Of a stretch of DNA of 64,000 bases, positions 37,312 to 48,600 are shown in pieces. This stretch comes from Davidsoniella eucalypti (taxonomy: Eukaryota > Ascomycota > Sordariomycetes > Microascales > Ceratocystidaceae). The notes under the pieces were generated by a model that was not told where the DNA came from, made no database searches, and worked only from the letters and a program-made list of their open reading frames with translations. The translations under genes and the position numbers were made by a program. Position 1 is the first letter of the stretch; every line of letters begins with the position of its first letter. The stretch is taken from assembly GCA_004009845.1 (NCBI GenBank), contig RMBW01000021.1:62001-126000 (forward strand), read 5' to 3'.

Positions 37312-37505
37312 GCTCAAGGCCTCACAAAACGGTGCATCCTGAAATAAATCAATAGATGCGATAGAATGGACAGCGACATTGGTGATATGTGCTGGTCGCT
37401 CTTAAAAACCCATGAGGAAGGGGAATTTTTCGTCTTTGGACAAAGGAGGAGGCACCGTAAACTCAAAGGTACCCACCCCACCGAGGGTTGTAGAAGGGAA
37501 GGTTG
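37312..37505 (-). mobile_element. Old, decayed copy of the 5' module of the chimeric retroelement
   Basis: Read on the minus strand from 37505, the sequence starts CAACCTTCCCTTCTACAACC and continues with clear but imperfect similarity to the first roughly 210 bp of the complete elements at 42703-43434, 51840-52583 and 52674-53405. Shared landmarks include CGAAAAATTCCCCTTCCTCA, AAGAGCGACCAGCACATATC and GTGAGGCCTTGAGCC. Similarity stops at about 37312, where the following DNA matches none of the other copies. It is more diverged than the other copies, with no visible target-site duplication. Either it is 3'-truncated or it carries a third, unrelated 3' module. Confidence 0.65.
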
Positions 37506-38602
37506 TGAAAGGGTCTTGATATGAAACAGAGTGAAATTAGGGTTCATAGGCCCCTATTTTTTTTTCTATAATTGGAACCTACATATCATTTTTGTTTGGA
37601 GAAATTCCATGTTTTTGCTAAAACAAAGTGCATCCATTTTTGAAAGTTGCCTCTTTTTGATCTCATACCAACATTTCAACAATTCAAGGCTTTTTTTCAT
37701 CTAAAGGAAATCTTTACTGCAAGAAATCTGCACAAGCTGGATTTGTCGATAACTGAGTTGGAATCTCAAAAGTTGATTAATAAAAAATACTTTGTTAAGC
37801 ATGTCAGCCTCATCCTTTTTTCCTTCTATCTTTGAGCATTCTATTATATACACAACTCTCCTGAACAGAACTCCCATTCCAACTTTTAGAGTAGAAGACC
37901 GACATTTAAAACTCTTATAGAAACTGGAACAAGTCCCCGCCATAGAATGTCGTTACCTAGCCAGCCGACCACCGCCGGAATCATAACTGACAATAGTGGT
38001 CAGCGTGTGATTCCAGAATCGACCCGTAGCCATATTGTATGTCTTTATTTCAAGAATAGTATATTTATTGACCAGCAAAACCAGCTGTTGTGATTTGATA
38101 TGCGCTAGGGTTAGTTAGTGATTGCCAAACACGGCAAACTCAACCAGCCTCGGTGGTTGACGAATATGTCATATTTGATCGGCAAACAGGGTGCCAAATC
38201 TTGTACTATATAAAATACATACACTTACTTGTCTACAGGATATATCTTACAAGCCTACAAGCCTAGTATGATAATTGTGTAAATGAAACGACAGGCCATC
38301 ATGTGGTCAGGTGATTGTAAATGAGAACATATATCTAATATTAAAACCCAAAAACGACAACAAAATAGGATTTGAGCCAAGTAGACGCAAGTCAAAACCT
38401 TGGGGAGGTCAAACTTGATGGAAGACTAGGCTATGAGATAAAAATGCGAAACTATGAAGAGCACAGAGGCTCTGTGGTATGGTAAATGCTAATAGAAATG
38501 CCTGTGTAGCACCAAGTTCTAACTCCACAGTGCTACAGCTTGACATTTCTAGCAATGAAGACTTGATTCGCTGGTCCAGAACAAGCAGATGCCATGTACG
38601 CT
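37506..38602. other. Intergenic region
   Basis: About 1.1 kb of AT-rich DNA between the decayed repeat and the 3' end of the second secreted-protein gene. No supported gene. Confidence 0.45.
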
Positions 38603-39336
38603 TTAAAGTCTTTCAGCCATCCAATTGTAGTAGCCCAGGTCGTTGAAAGTGTAGTCAAAACTGGTTCCAGCACTGTCAATCCAGGTTTCTGAGAGCGACT
38701 TGATACGGCCATCAGAAATCAGATCGGAAGTGGTTTTACCACCCCAAGTCACACTGTAAAAGGTAAAGTTAGTACATACTGTCATACAAACTCAAAACTA
38801 TAAGGGCATATAATCAGACTTACCGCTTTGCGGAGCTAGCACTATAACTGGCTTTAGCCAAGTACCAGGTGTCATCACTATTACTCTGGAGGACTTGGTA
38901 GTAGGTACCACTGAAGCTGTTGGTGTACCTACCAACAGTGCCAACAAGTAGAGCAACGTTGTTGCAACCGGTCTCCTCAACAATGCTAGTAATCACAGGG
39001 TGCAGGGCCTGGTAACCTTCGCTGACCACTATGCATAGCCTAAAGTAGTATGACTTTCCATGATCAAGCGATGGGGCAACGCTATTTACCGAATCATAGT
39101 CAGATCCACGAAAATAGGTGAGGGTGGTCCTTGGCGCTGAAGGTTATCTCCTCCTCTTGACCATCTTCAGACACCGCGTTTGTCTTGATGTTGAAGGTGA
39201 TGTCTTCAAGAGGAACTTCATTGGAGCGCTCCTGAACATCTGCAGAAAGCTTTTCAAGGCTCGGGTTCACGGGCACCGTCGGAACAGCAGCGCTGGAGGC
39301 CAGAGCACAGAGAGCAAGGACACTGAAGAATCTCAT
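38603..39336 (-). CDS. Small secreted protein, paralog of the one at 32.1-32.8 kb (gene model uncertain)
   Basis: It starts MRFFSVLALCALASSAAVPT, a signal peptide aligned almost residue for residue with its paralog. A conserved part read from about 39110 down to 38824 includes DYDSVNSVAPSLDHGKSYYF, VSEGYQALHPVITSIVEETG and LLVGTVGRYTNSFSGTYYQV. A secure 70-nt intron (38823-38754, GTAAGT...TTTACAG with CTAAC) joins the final exon with WGGKTTSDLISDGRIKSL, ending NWMAERL. As in the paralog, the signal-peptide frame and the conserved frame differ by the same phase, and no canonical intron that repairs this was found. The common offset argues for a shared cryptic intron rather than independent decay. 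The family is unknown to me; Asp/Ser/Tyr-rich and cysteine-poor. Confidence 0.5.
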
Positions 39337-41183
39337 GGTGATAGAGCGAGAAGATAAGGCGATGAAGGGATGATGCTATAGAGTTGACAGAGCTGTATCA
39401 AGGATAGTAAGAGAGGAGAAAGAGAGAGGTGAGGGTGATGGTGAAGGTGCTGGGAATAAGATTCGAAACAGTGAGTAAACGAATGGGCATGTCGTGATAC
39501 TTATATCTTTTTTCTTAGGCTGAGGTGAGTCTTATTTTGGTCTACATCAATCTCCTCTTCTTCTCTAGAGCCCCTTTCAATACGTCTATGTGCTCATGCA
39601 CGATGTAAAAAAAAACCTGGATATACATCACCACATACCCAACTAGTAAGATGTAGATAAAGGCACAGGCACATTACAGGCCTTTCAACAAGGATAATTG
39701 TATCTACATGTACATGTAGGCAAAGACTAGTTACATCAAGTCCGGAACGACGCTATGGTCTATATTAGAGAAGCTTGGGTCTTTATAGGCCATGAGCCGA
39801 GTAACTACATTCAAGGTTGTACAAGTTATAACAAAAGAGAGATAACTAGATATGGCTCATGCTGCTCACACCAAGCACTTGGAAAGGTCAACCCATAAAC
39901 ATCTGATCCATCACCGGAGTTCACTGGGCTTAACCCAGAAATTATACATAGTTTAGGATCTGGTAGGTTGGCAGTATTCAGTGTCATTCGTTGTTGGATA
40001 GATCTTGTGTTGATTTCATTACCTGGCATGTTGGCTGTAATACCCTGGAATGAAACTTATCAGAAAAGGGTCACTTAGACAATACAAGAATATAATGTGG
40101 TTCTAGACAAGACCAACCTTATTTAACAACCCAAACTGGGAAGAAGAAGAAGCACTACATGACTAGTAGATACCAAGAATTTACAATAGTAAGGGCTTGG
40201 CATAACTATTCTCTTTAGCTAGACCAAATGATCTAGATATGTACACAAAACCCAAAGCAAAACTTGACGGAAAATAAAGATAAAAACATGGACATTTTTG
40301 CTAAAATGTCGAACTGTGAAGAAAGTAGATTGTTCTACTATTCTCACTCCCTCACAAGGGCCAAACTATGTACCAGGAAGAGATCTTGATACAGAATATT
40401 GGCACATGTTCACTCTGGCCCTGCTTTTACCTCGAAGCCCGAGATCCTGGAGTTCCGGCGACTCACAGCTGCTTGGCCACTACGAAGAATATCGTACGCT
40501 GGCAGGCCGGGCCGATACCCTGTCTCCTCCCTGACCTTATCTCATCTCTCTTCAGATCTTTCTTCTCTAAAGCTAACCTTCAAGTGTCAGCTCCTGCTAT
40601 GATAGTGCCGAGGCATACTTTGGCAGTTGCATCTTTTCTGAGCTCTAGATTGCTGTGTAACACGACGGCAGCATGACTTGCTTTTTTTGTAGCTTTTGAA
40701 ATATTGTCCGAAGATACGTGACTTCATGGTTTCGACAGTGTATTGCATATCCACTGGTGCCCTCAGTCTTCTGGTTGATTGCAGGTCTTTCGTTCTCGTA
40801 GGCAATTGTGACACCATCGGCTATGTGATTAACAAAGTCATCATATCTCATGCAGTATAGTTTTTAGCTTTGACACCATTCCTCATATTCGAGACATAGA
40901 CCATCCCATTTCTATCTGTGTGCCTTGGCAATGATTTTCTAGGAGTTAGTTTTCTATCTCTTGGTTGCCTAAACAAGATAGTTTTTCCCGGTACCGTGTG
41001 AGCTGTGTGAGATGGCCCGCCCCTGTCACTTCGAGTATCGGAGCCCTTCCATACCTCCTTGATTGGCTTGGTTATATTTATCAAACGAAAGTCCTTCAGG
41101 CCTCAACCGCTATTCATTCAGTCTGTAACTGAGCACTAATCTGTTGCCACTTCACAGGCATGTTCTAGACGGAAGCGGTCTTT
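39337..41183. other. Intergenic region
   Basis: About 1.85 kb from the start of the secreted-protein gene to the tail of the LINE fragment. No gene is supported. A GC-richer stretch at 40.4-40.7 kb has short frames without recognisable motifs. Confidence 0.4.
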
Positions 41184-41491
41184 GTTTGATTTGATTTGAT
41201 TATATTTAACGTCTACCTAAATCACTAAGATCATACGACGCCGGATTGGATACCAGACAGATATTTAGAGTCCTCCGCTTGACAAACTCAATAGCTTTGT
41301 ATGTGCGGGACGACACCGTCCCCTAGCCCCGAAGAACTAGTGGTCCATACCTCCACTATGAGCAGCAAAAACAAATACAAAAAAAAAAAAAAAAAAAAAG
41401 AAAAAGGTTGTAAAACATGAAAAACAAAACATCGAACAGCAAGGCAAATAAAACATACAAAAACATAAACAAAAACCACACCAAAACCTCC

Positions 41492-42688
41492 TCAGTCACT
41501 TCCCCCCTCCGCTGTACTTGTCTGGCCCGCTGATGGGGCTTCTTCTCTAGGCGCATGGGCTCTGTAATGCCTCCATTTCACCTCTAATCTCTTGGCAAGA
41601 TACTTGCATGAGCTCTCTTTCCTAAATAGCTTTTTGACAAAGCTGGTCCGGAGTGGTCTCTTATTTCTGGGGCACGCACAGGGATGGAAAGGTTCCTTCC
41701 GTTGATGGCACAGTGGACAGTTTCTTTCCGCATCCGTATGTTCGAACCGGTCATGGTACTCCGCAAAGTCGCCATGGCCTGTCCGGGCAGTTAGGATCTG
41801 TCCCACCGTAGATCTGTGCTGGTCTTTAAACCAGTCCACCTTGTAGACAGTCTTTGTTTCAAAGCGAACCCCAAGGTGCTTTCTCGGCTCGCACTCCGCT
41901 ATCCATGACTTAAAGTCGGCATTCAGCTATACGTTTTTCCATCTGTGGGCGGAAGCAAGGGACATATGGTCGCGGTCGAGGTCCACAAGCTTAGTATTGC
42001 TCGTACACCCTTGTTTCGCCAACTTGTCAACTAGCTCGTTGCCAGGAACATTAGTGTGCCCTGGGACCCATCTGATGCCACCGACCGCTAGCTCTACACG
42101 CTCAGTGCCTCCTTTCCACTCATGGAGTAAGCTTCGGATCTTGTTGACAGCCTCTTGAGAAGTTCCATTCTTACCCGCCATATTGGAGATGCGTTGTGCA
42201 ACACCCAAATTGTCAAGGCACAGATATAGACTGCCTGCATCGGGAGGAGCATGCTTGATGGCCGCTTGGACTGCATTTTCTGCAGCAATGGCCTCTGTGT
42301 CGGCCACTTCTAGTAGAGAGCCACATGACCCTAGACCTTCACAGAGTTTGATGCCCTCATAAAAGACTGCCCAGCCAGCCCCTGTCCTGCCCTTTTCATC
42401 GCGAGAACCATCGGAGTAAACCCATAACGTTTTCGGGTCTGCCTCAGCCACCTCTTTCAAATGATGTTTGGCGGCTTCTTCTTTGTCTAGTTGCGGTGGC
42501 AGACAGTCACGGGGGCCCTTTTCTTCTGGGAAGAGTCTGTTCGACTCTTTAATCGGCACCGGAAGTAATTTCTTGTACACATCGATGTGTCCTTCTATCT
42601 CTGTGATGCACAGCGGGTGCCGGGAGTCTACCGTGGAAGCCCGAATGGCGGCGGCTCTATCAAGGTCCTTTAGTATCATCTCCATGTT
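41492..42688 (-). pseudogene. LINE ORF2 C-terminal fragment: RNase H domain and Cys/His region
   Basis: The frame encodes an RNase H domain. Its acidic catalytic residues are visible: Asp in LWVYSDGSRDEKG, Glu in DTEAIAAENAVQ, Asp in LYLCLDNLG and Asp in GNELVDKLAKQG. Next comes a segment with CPLCHQRKEPFHPCACP, comparable to the C-terminal zinc-knuckle-like region of Tad-type LINEs. RNase H removes RNA during target-primed reverse transcription. The frame is broken once, by TAG at 41927-41929 (KNV-stop-LNADFK), where a CAG Gln codon is the simplest ancestor. The reverse transcriptase and endonuclease are missing. The frame continues upstream beyond the insertion at 43435-43510. Confidence 0.88.
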
Positions 42689-42702
42689 TGGGAACGAGGA
42701 GA

Positions 42703-43434
42703 TTTGATTTGATTTGATTATATTTAACGTCTACCTAAATCACTAAGATCATACGACGCCGGATTGGTTACCGGACAGATATTTAACGTCTTCCGCTCGA
42801 CAACTCAATAGCTTTGTATGTGCGGGACGAGACCGTCCCCTAGCCCCGAAGAACTAGTGGTCCATACCTCCACTATGAGCAGCAAAAACAAATACAAAAA
42901 AAAAAAAAACCAGTGCATCCACAAAACTATTCCCCAAAAGACAGATCCACAAAACCAACTCCTAAGTGGAGCTACCATCCCCACTATTCAGTGAGCCTCC
43001 AAGAGGCTGGTGATCGTGGCCGTAAGAATGAAAATTTTGGCGTAATCGAGTCGGGTGCTATGGATGAAGCAACAGCGACAAGATTCCCGCGCCGCGGGGT
43101 CGGGCATCCGGAACCTTCAAAAGGCTGCCCGCCGTGTGTGAGTGTGGCTCCCTGAGGTGAGTGGATAGATTCGGGAGACCAACGATCGAAAAGGTGCGGG
43201 GTCGGTCGCTGGTGAGAACATCCCTCGAGAGGGGAAATCGGGCTCAAGGCCTCACGAAACGGTGCTTCGAAGACGACAAGTGTCGAAAAAGAAAACGAGA
43301 ATGGACAGCAGCATTGGGGATATGTGCTGGTCGCTCTTAAAACCCACGACGAAGGGGAAAGATTCGTCTTTGGACGGAGGGGGAGGTACTCGAACTCAAA
43401 GGTACCCCCCCGAGGGTTGTAGGAGGGAAGGTTG
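42703..43434 (-). mobile_element. Chimeric non-autonomous retroelement, copy I (LINE-type 3' module)
   Basis: A complete 732-bp element, flanked by a perfect 14-bp duplication TGGGAACGAGGAGA (42689-42702 and 43435-43448, plus strand). Minus-strand 5' end: CAACCTTCCCTCCTACAACC; body of about 520 bp with GGGGGGGTACCTTTGAGTTC near the start. Then from the poly-T run (about 42909) the 3' about 207 bp is the 3' UTR end of the LINE next to it, including the T run, TGCTGCTCATAGTGGAGG and the (CAAAT)n tail. It encodes no reverse transcriptase. It sits inside the LINE at 41184-43510. It differs from the inverted copy at 52674-53405 by only a handful of positions. Confidence 0.88.
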
Positions 43435-43521
43435 TGGGAACGAGGAGAGGGACTGCCCCCGAAAATCCGGCCGTCGAGAAAGCTTCAGAGAGCCTTCTAA
43501 GAGCCAAAAATAACAAAATGA

Positions 43522-43622
43522 GGGGACATGGTCTAGTGGTATGACGGATCCTTAGCATAGTTGACGCCTCTAGCTTCTCTCCAACTTGGATCAGGTCTGG
43601 GGTTCGATTCCCCGTGTCTCCA
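43522..43622 (+). tRNA. tRNA-Ala (anticodon AGC) with intron
   Basis: A full cloverleaf can be folded. The acceptor stem is GGGGACA/TGTCTCC with discriminator A and includes the G3:U70 pair that identifies tRNA-Ala. The anticodon stem is GATCC/GGATC with loop TT-AGC-A...T, and the T arm is TGGGG-TTCGATT-CCCCG. A 29-nt intron (43558-43586) sits one base after the anticodon, the standard place. The mature length is 72 nt before CCA. A Pol III T run follows at 43640. The LINE fragment ends about ten bases before its 5' end. Confidence 0.93.
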
Positions 43623-43639
43623 GTCTTGAAAGACTCATC

Positions 43640-43644
43640 TTTTT
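43640..43644 (+). terminator. Pol III terminator of tRNA-Ala
   Basis: TTTTT 18 bp after the last base of the tRNA, on the coding strand. Confidence 0.6.
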
Positions 43645-44098
43645 GTGGTCACTCACTTGCTAACTTAAACAGTCATGAGAAGGTGTAGTAGGTAGGAGTC
43701 ATGGCTTTCTTTAATTATTTTTGATACATTTAATAATAGCAACTAGAGACTAAGTAGATAGCAGTGGTAAATAGAAATAGTAGATGATAAGAAGATATTG
43801 GTAACAACAGATATGTAACACCAGCCAAGTAAGTCCGTCCTGTGGTATCCCGTGAATTTATGGAGGTCAGAAGAGGAAAGAAAAGACGAGAGGCCAGAAG
43901 AAAAATAAGAAAAAAGGTAGTAGTAGAAGGTAGACTGAAAGATATATATAGATAGAGGCTCGTACAAGCAACAAGTTATGAGACCAAAGACTCCGGGCCG
44001 GTGGCGACTCCCAAACAAAGAAAGAGAAAAGCAAGCACTGAACAGTGCTTCTAGTCTGATATGAAAAAAAGCAACAGTTCAGTTGATTAGGCGGGCAG
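43645..44098. other. Intergenic region
   Basis: About 450 bp between tRNA-Ala and the stop codon of the ammonium transporter; it includes the transporter's 3' flank. No gene seen. Confidence 0.5.
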
Positions 44099-45684
44099 TT
44101 ACTGTGCCGTTCCTGGCACGACCATGTGCGACGGGCCGGCTTGAGGCTGGCTGGGCGCGGAGTACATGTGTGTCATAGGGATGCCGTTGGCCTTTTCGAC
44201 GGCGACAGACTGGAAGTTGATGCCGTCGGCAGAGTAGCGGCTAGCAGCCTCATTGTCGATGTCGTTGAGAACCTCGCGGGTAAGCTCGACGTAATCGTAG
44301 GCGAACTCGCCAATCTCAGAGTCGTCGATACCGAGAATCTCGGCCTCTTCTGAAGCGCGTAGACGTAGACCAGGGATCAGATTCATGACGAACAGGATCA
44401 CGCAGGTCAGCGTGAACGAGTACATGCCACCAGTGAAGGAGTCGGCAAGCTGATAGGCCAGCTGGATCCAGTTGTGGTTGATCCAGCCACCGTCGATTTT
44501 GGTCACGCCGTCCAGCGCAGCCACGTAGTTGGCGGCGAAGAAGGCGGTCAAGATGTTGCCAACCAGGCCGCCGATGCCGTGCACGGCAAAGATATCAAGG
44601 GCGTCATCGATGCCGAGGATGAACTTGAGCTTGGTGCCGTAGTTGGCAAAGCCGGCGCCGAGCGCACCGAAGATCACGGCCGACCAGACGGGAACAAAAC
44701 CAGAGCCGGGCGTGATACTGACAAGACCTGCCACGACGCCGGAGCAGAAGCCAACCGTTGACCACTTGCGCTCTAGACGGTAGTCTAGCACACACCAGGT
44801 GATACCGCCAACACAGGCAGCCAGATTAGTCACCATGGCGGCGATGACAGCGCGCATATTAGCAGCCAGAGCCGAGCCAGCATTGAAGCCGAACCAGCCC
44901 ACCCACAGGAAAACAGTGCCGATGACGATGTGCGTCACGTTGTGTGGGCGGTAGTTCAGTTCGTGTGTGCCGTGGCCGCGACGCTTGCCGAGAACCATCG
45001 AGTAGGCGAGGGCGGCAGTACCCGAGGAGATATGCACTGGAGTACCGCCGGCAAAGTCGAGGCCGCCCATCTTGTTGCTCCAGCCCGACGGGTTCCACGT
45101 CCAGCAAGCGATCGGGTCGTAGATGACAGTCGCCCATACGAACATGAAGATGACGCACGGCAACATGCGGCCACGTTCGGCTACGGCGCCGGTAGCTAGA
45201 GCAACGGTGATGGCACTGAACATGCCCTGGTATACGGCAAATAGAAGGTCGGGGATGCGGTCGGAGCCGACCGACGGCTTTGCTAGCACATTGCGGAAGC
45301 CAATGTTCTCGAGGTCGCCGATGAAGGGGCCGGCGTTGTGCGAGAAGGTTAGCGAGTAGCCCCAGAAGAACCACTGGAAGCAAGTCACCGCCGTTGACAT
45401 GACTGACAGCCAGATCAAGGAGAGCGCCGACTTGCGCCGTGCGAGGCCGGAGTAGAAGAAGCTGCGCTGGTGTTAGTGGGGGAGCGATCCTCGTCTTGTG
45501 TTGGAGTGCACAAAAAGACTCACCCGACGCCTGGAATCATTAGCAGCACTAGGGCCGTCGCCGTGATCATCCAGGCAATATCGCCAGACTGATACCAGAT
45601 GTTCAGATCATATTCGCGCGGATCGCCGCCTGTCGCGCCAGTGCCGTTGTAGGGCACGAGGACAACATAGTCGTCGGAAGACAT
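44099..45684 (-). CDS. mep: Ammonium transporter, Mep/Amt family
   Basis: Exons on the minus strand are 45684-45524 and 45461-44099, joined by a 62-nt intron (GTGAGT...GCGCAG), giving 507 residues. The protein imports ammonium through the plasma membrane as an 11-helix trimer. The family signature DFAGGTPVHISSGTAA contains the first pore histidine (His197), and FAVHGIGGLVGNIL the second (His348). TM1 starts at IAWMITATALVLLMIPGVG and continues FFYSGLARRKSAL across the intron. The cytoplasmic C-terminal region with LGIDDSEIGEFAYDYVEL is the conserved regulatory tail, followed by a variable end (PSQPQAGPSHMVV). The start MSSDDYVVLVPYN is preferred to an upstream Met because the family begins close to TM1. 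Expression of such genes is usually under nitrogen control (GATA factors); I did not demonstrate sites. It is GC-rich, unlike the surrounding DNA. Confidence 0.95.
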
Positions 45685-48600
45685 TGCTCCAGTAAGCCCG
45701 AGGAGGCGTCTGTTGTCGTGTTGGAGGCTTAAAGAGGGAAAGTCGAAGAAGAAAAGAAGAAGTGTCGCTTGCTCTTCTCCAAGTCTGACCCCGTGGTTTC
45801 TGTGAGGTAATAGGAACTCGATTTGGGACGAAGATCTATGGTAAAACGAATAGGCACTCAAAAAGGGTCCCTGGAACCCGATTCTGTTCTTTGTTGGCGC
45901 TCCGAGGGTATTAAAAATAAATATATAAAAAACGAAGCGGAGAAACGAAATGAAGGGAAACGGTCAAGACTAGACTCTCATGGGCTGCTCTCTGGGAGTC
46001 TCTTTTTCTTTTTTTCGTCTTGGACTTTAAGAAAGTCTAGAGACCCAAAAGAAAGGAAAGGAAAGAAAAGAAGAAAAAAATCAAGAAAAGTAAGCCTGTT
46101 GGTCAGTGGAGGAGCGGGCAATATTAAGCAAGAAAAAAAAAGATAAATTGTATTCTTTTTTTTTTTTGGTTTAAGCCGCAGGAAATCGATGTCGTATGAA
46201 CTGTTGCCAATTTGAGAAGAAAGACCGTCTTTTGATAAGCTTCAAAGCAGCCACCAAAACGAAAAGTAGCCGAGTCTTTCTCGAGTAGATCCAATATATT
46301 GGTTGTATCTCGTGGTGGGTTTTGTTTCTACCAAGCTGCAAAAGATGTTATTTTCGTCAGAAACGCTGTAATTGCAAGAAAAAGAACTGAAGAAACGAGA
46401 GAAGTAGCAACCCCATTCCAAAGCATTACCAACAAGTCAATACTAATATACATATGTATGATGGAGGGTAGCAAGGGTTGGTGAAGGACAAGCAGCAGGG
46501 CGCGCACCCCGGGCCCTGTAAGTCTAGTAGACTAAGCAGACCAGGCTGATAGACAGACCACAGGCGATCTAGTGATTCTATGTAAAGGGTAGAGCAAAGC
46601 ACAGATAACGAATCAAATCGCCCGTACACAGAAGCCTCTCACTTGGCATCGAAAGCCCAGATATCGACTACGAGAAGCCTAAACTGAACCACGCGACGAG
46701 CACTGGCGCTTTCCTGCTAGTCTAGTGCCAAATAAAGACTTGCAGGAATCAACCCGGCGTTTCGAGCCCAAGGAGGGTGAACAGGCCATGAACCAATATA
46801 GCAGTGGGAAGAAATGCAGAAGCACGAAAAGAGTGAGAGTGGGAGTGAGATAGAGAGAGAGAGGGAAAGAGAAAAGAGAAAAGCTTACAAGTTGACCTGA
46901 TCTTGCTCTAACTAAATTACAGGAGAGTGACAAAAAAGAAGAAAAAAAATAATGACTTCAAAAAGCTTGCGGGCGCTGATGATTCAGCCGAGTGGTCAGA
47001 TCCAGACTATGAATTGAACCAAATATTTCAGAGACCTTGCGGGCGGCGAAAGGCCTCGTCTTTAAACAAGAACCCGAGTAGACCAAGAAAACAAGACAGC
47101 CTTCTTTGATACTATCGCCGCTATGAGCTCTTGTGTTTTTCCTCCCTGATGGCGTCCTCCCTTTCGTACTCACTCTAATCTAGGCGCTCTGGCGACTATG
47201 CTAATCACCAGCAATGCAAGGTGTAAAGTCAACCATAATCGCTGTATAGCATCCCGTTCTCGTAAAGCAGAAAGTAGGATGTGCTCTTGTTTCTCTGCTC
47301 CGTGCTCATACAGCTTTACTACTGGCTGTTGGTTTTCTCGTTAGCTTGTCTACCCTAAAAGAAGCCTGGCCTTAATTGTGATACTGAAAAAGGGATCAAG
47401 CGCCAAATTCAAGCCAGGCCCTCCCTCCAGTGACACCCTATCTCCTCAGAAAACCAGTCAAATCGATGTTGTTGTTTTGTTTGGTGCTCTATCTTGTCAA
47501 TATCAGAAGCAAAAAAGTAACGCTGTTTTCTGCCTAGTCTTGTCTCTTTTCTTTGCTATTTTCTTTTATTTTTCGGAGATAACTCTGCTCTTCGTTCTTA
47601 GGGCCTTCTAGGGCCAGGTTGAGCACTTTCGTTCCATTGTGATGTGCTCTCAGGTCTATTTTATAGGGATCAAGAATAACATGTTGATTCACTACTACTC
47701 AGTAGCACTTGTATACGAATACAATATCACCATTCACGACCCCCAATACCATATAAATCCATCTAGGTATAGAAAAGCAATGACGCTGTTCTTTCTTTTC
47801 TCTTCACTTTGTCCTAAATCTTAGTCTGCCTTTAACCCAGGGCTTCGTCTATCCAATCCGCTCTCTAACACTAACAAATCCCCAGAAAAGAATACAAACC
47901 CTGCTCGCATTAGCGGGCGGCGAAGACCTAATCATGGACAGGATCAATTGCGTAAGAAGATAAGGAACTACAGGGTTCAATTTAGTCCCATAGTCCATCT
48001 GTTCTGCCAACTAGCAATCCTGGTTCAGTCACTCATGGGATAGACAGGTTCGGTGTTTCTTTCATATCTGTTTGTTATAGTGGTATCCTACTTGTATTCT
48101 ACTTGTTACTGAACCTTGCTTTGACAGACAAAAGCTTCATACTGAAAAGTTATCGTAAACATCAACCCTTATCTTTCTCTTTGTCTCTAATCATCTTTTA
48201 TACAAGTCAACCCAAGATCCAAATAATACCCAAGTCTGCATACGCCCAGCCCAGTTAAGGCGTGATGTTACAATACCCTGATTTTTCCAACGACACTGCC
48301 TTGCTCTCTATGACTCCTTCCCTCGCCCACCTTCGTCCTTTATGGATGTTCAAGCAAACATTATGCTAGTACGACCACAACAGGCCATAACAACACTAAA
48401 TCAAGCTATTTGTATATGTTATACACGGGAACCTACTCTCCGGGGAAGTATTCAGTAATAGGGCCTTCCGTGTGTATCTATAAGCCTGTACAAATCCAAC
48501 TAAATTGCACAAAAGAAGAGTTCCAGTTTCTAAACATCACCTAGAAGGCACAAATCGCTTACCTCCTCTAACCAACTAAAAAAACCCTCTACCTGCATTT

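Larger units (their letters stand above)
41184..43510 (-). mobile_element. 5'-truncated Tad-like LINE (non-LTR retrotransposon) interrupted by a chimeric element
   Basis: On the minus strand this copy holds the 3' part of ORF2 with RNase H and a Cys/His region (42688-41492). A 3' UTR follows with a long T run (about 41400-41380) and the conserved segment TGCTGCTCATAGTGGAGG, then a 3' end ATTTAACGT.../(CAAAT)n-type pentamer tail at about 41184-41200. The element is split at 42702/43435 by a 732-bp insertion flanked by 14-bp duplications. Joining across it restores the reading frame up to about 43510, where the copy ends, a few bases from tRNA-Ala. The 5' truncation is typical of LINEs. No target-site duplication of this LINE was found. 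Confidence 0.85.

Noticed and set aside
42703..42909. A second independent LINE copy
   Set aside because: It is the LINE-type 3' module of the 732-bp chimeric element; the 14-bp duplication encloses the whole 732 bp, and the same junction recurs at 52674-53405.
43522..43622. tRNA-Pro or tRNA-Glu as identity
   Set aside because: The anticodon is AGC and the acceptor stem has G3:U70, both specific for Ala.
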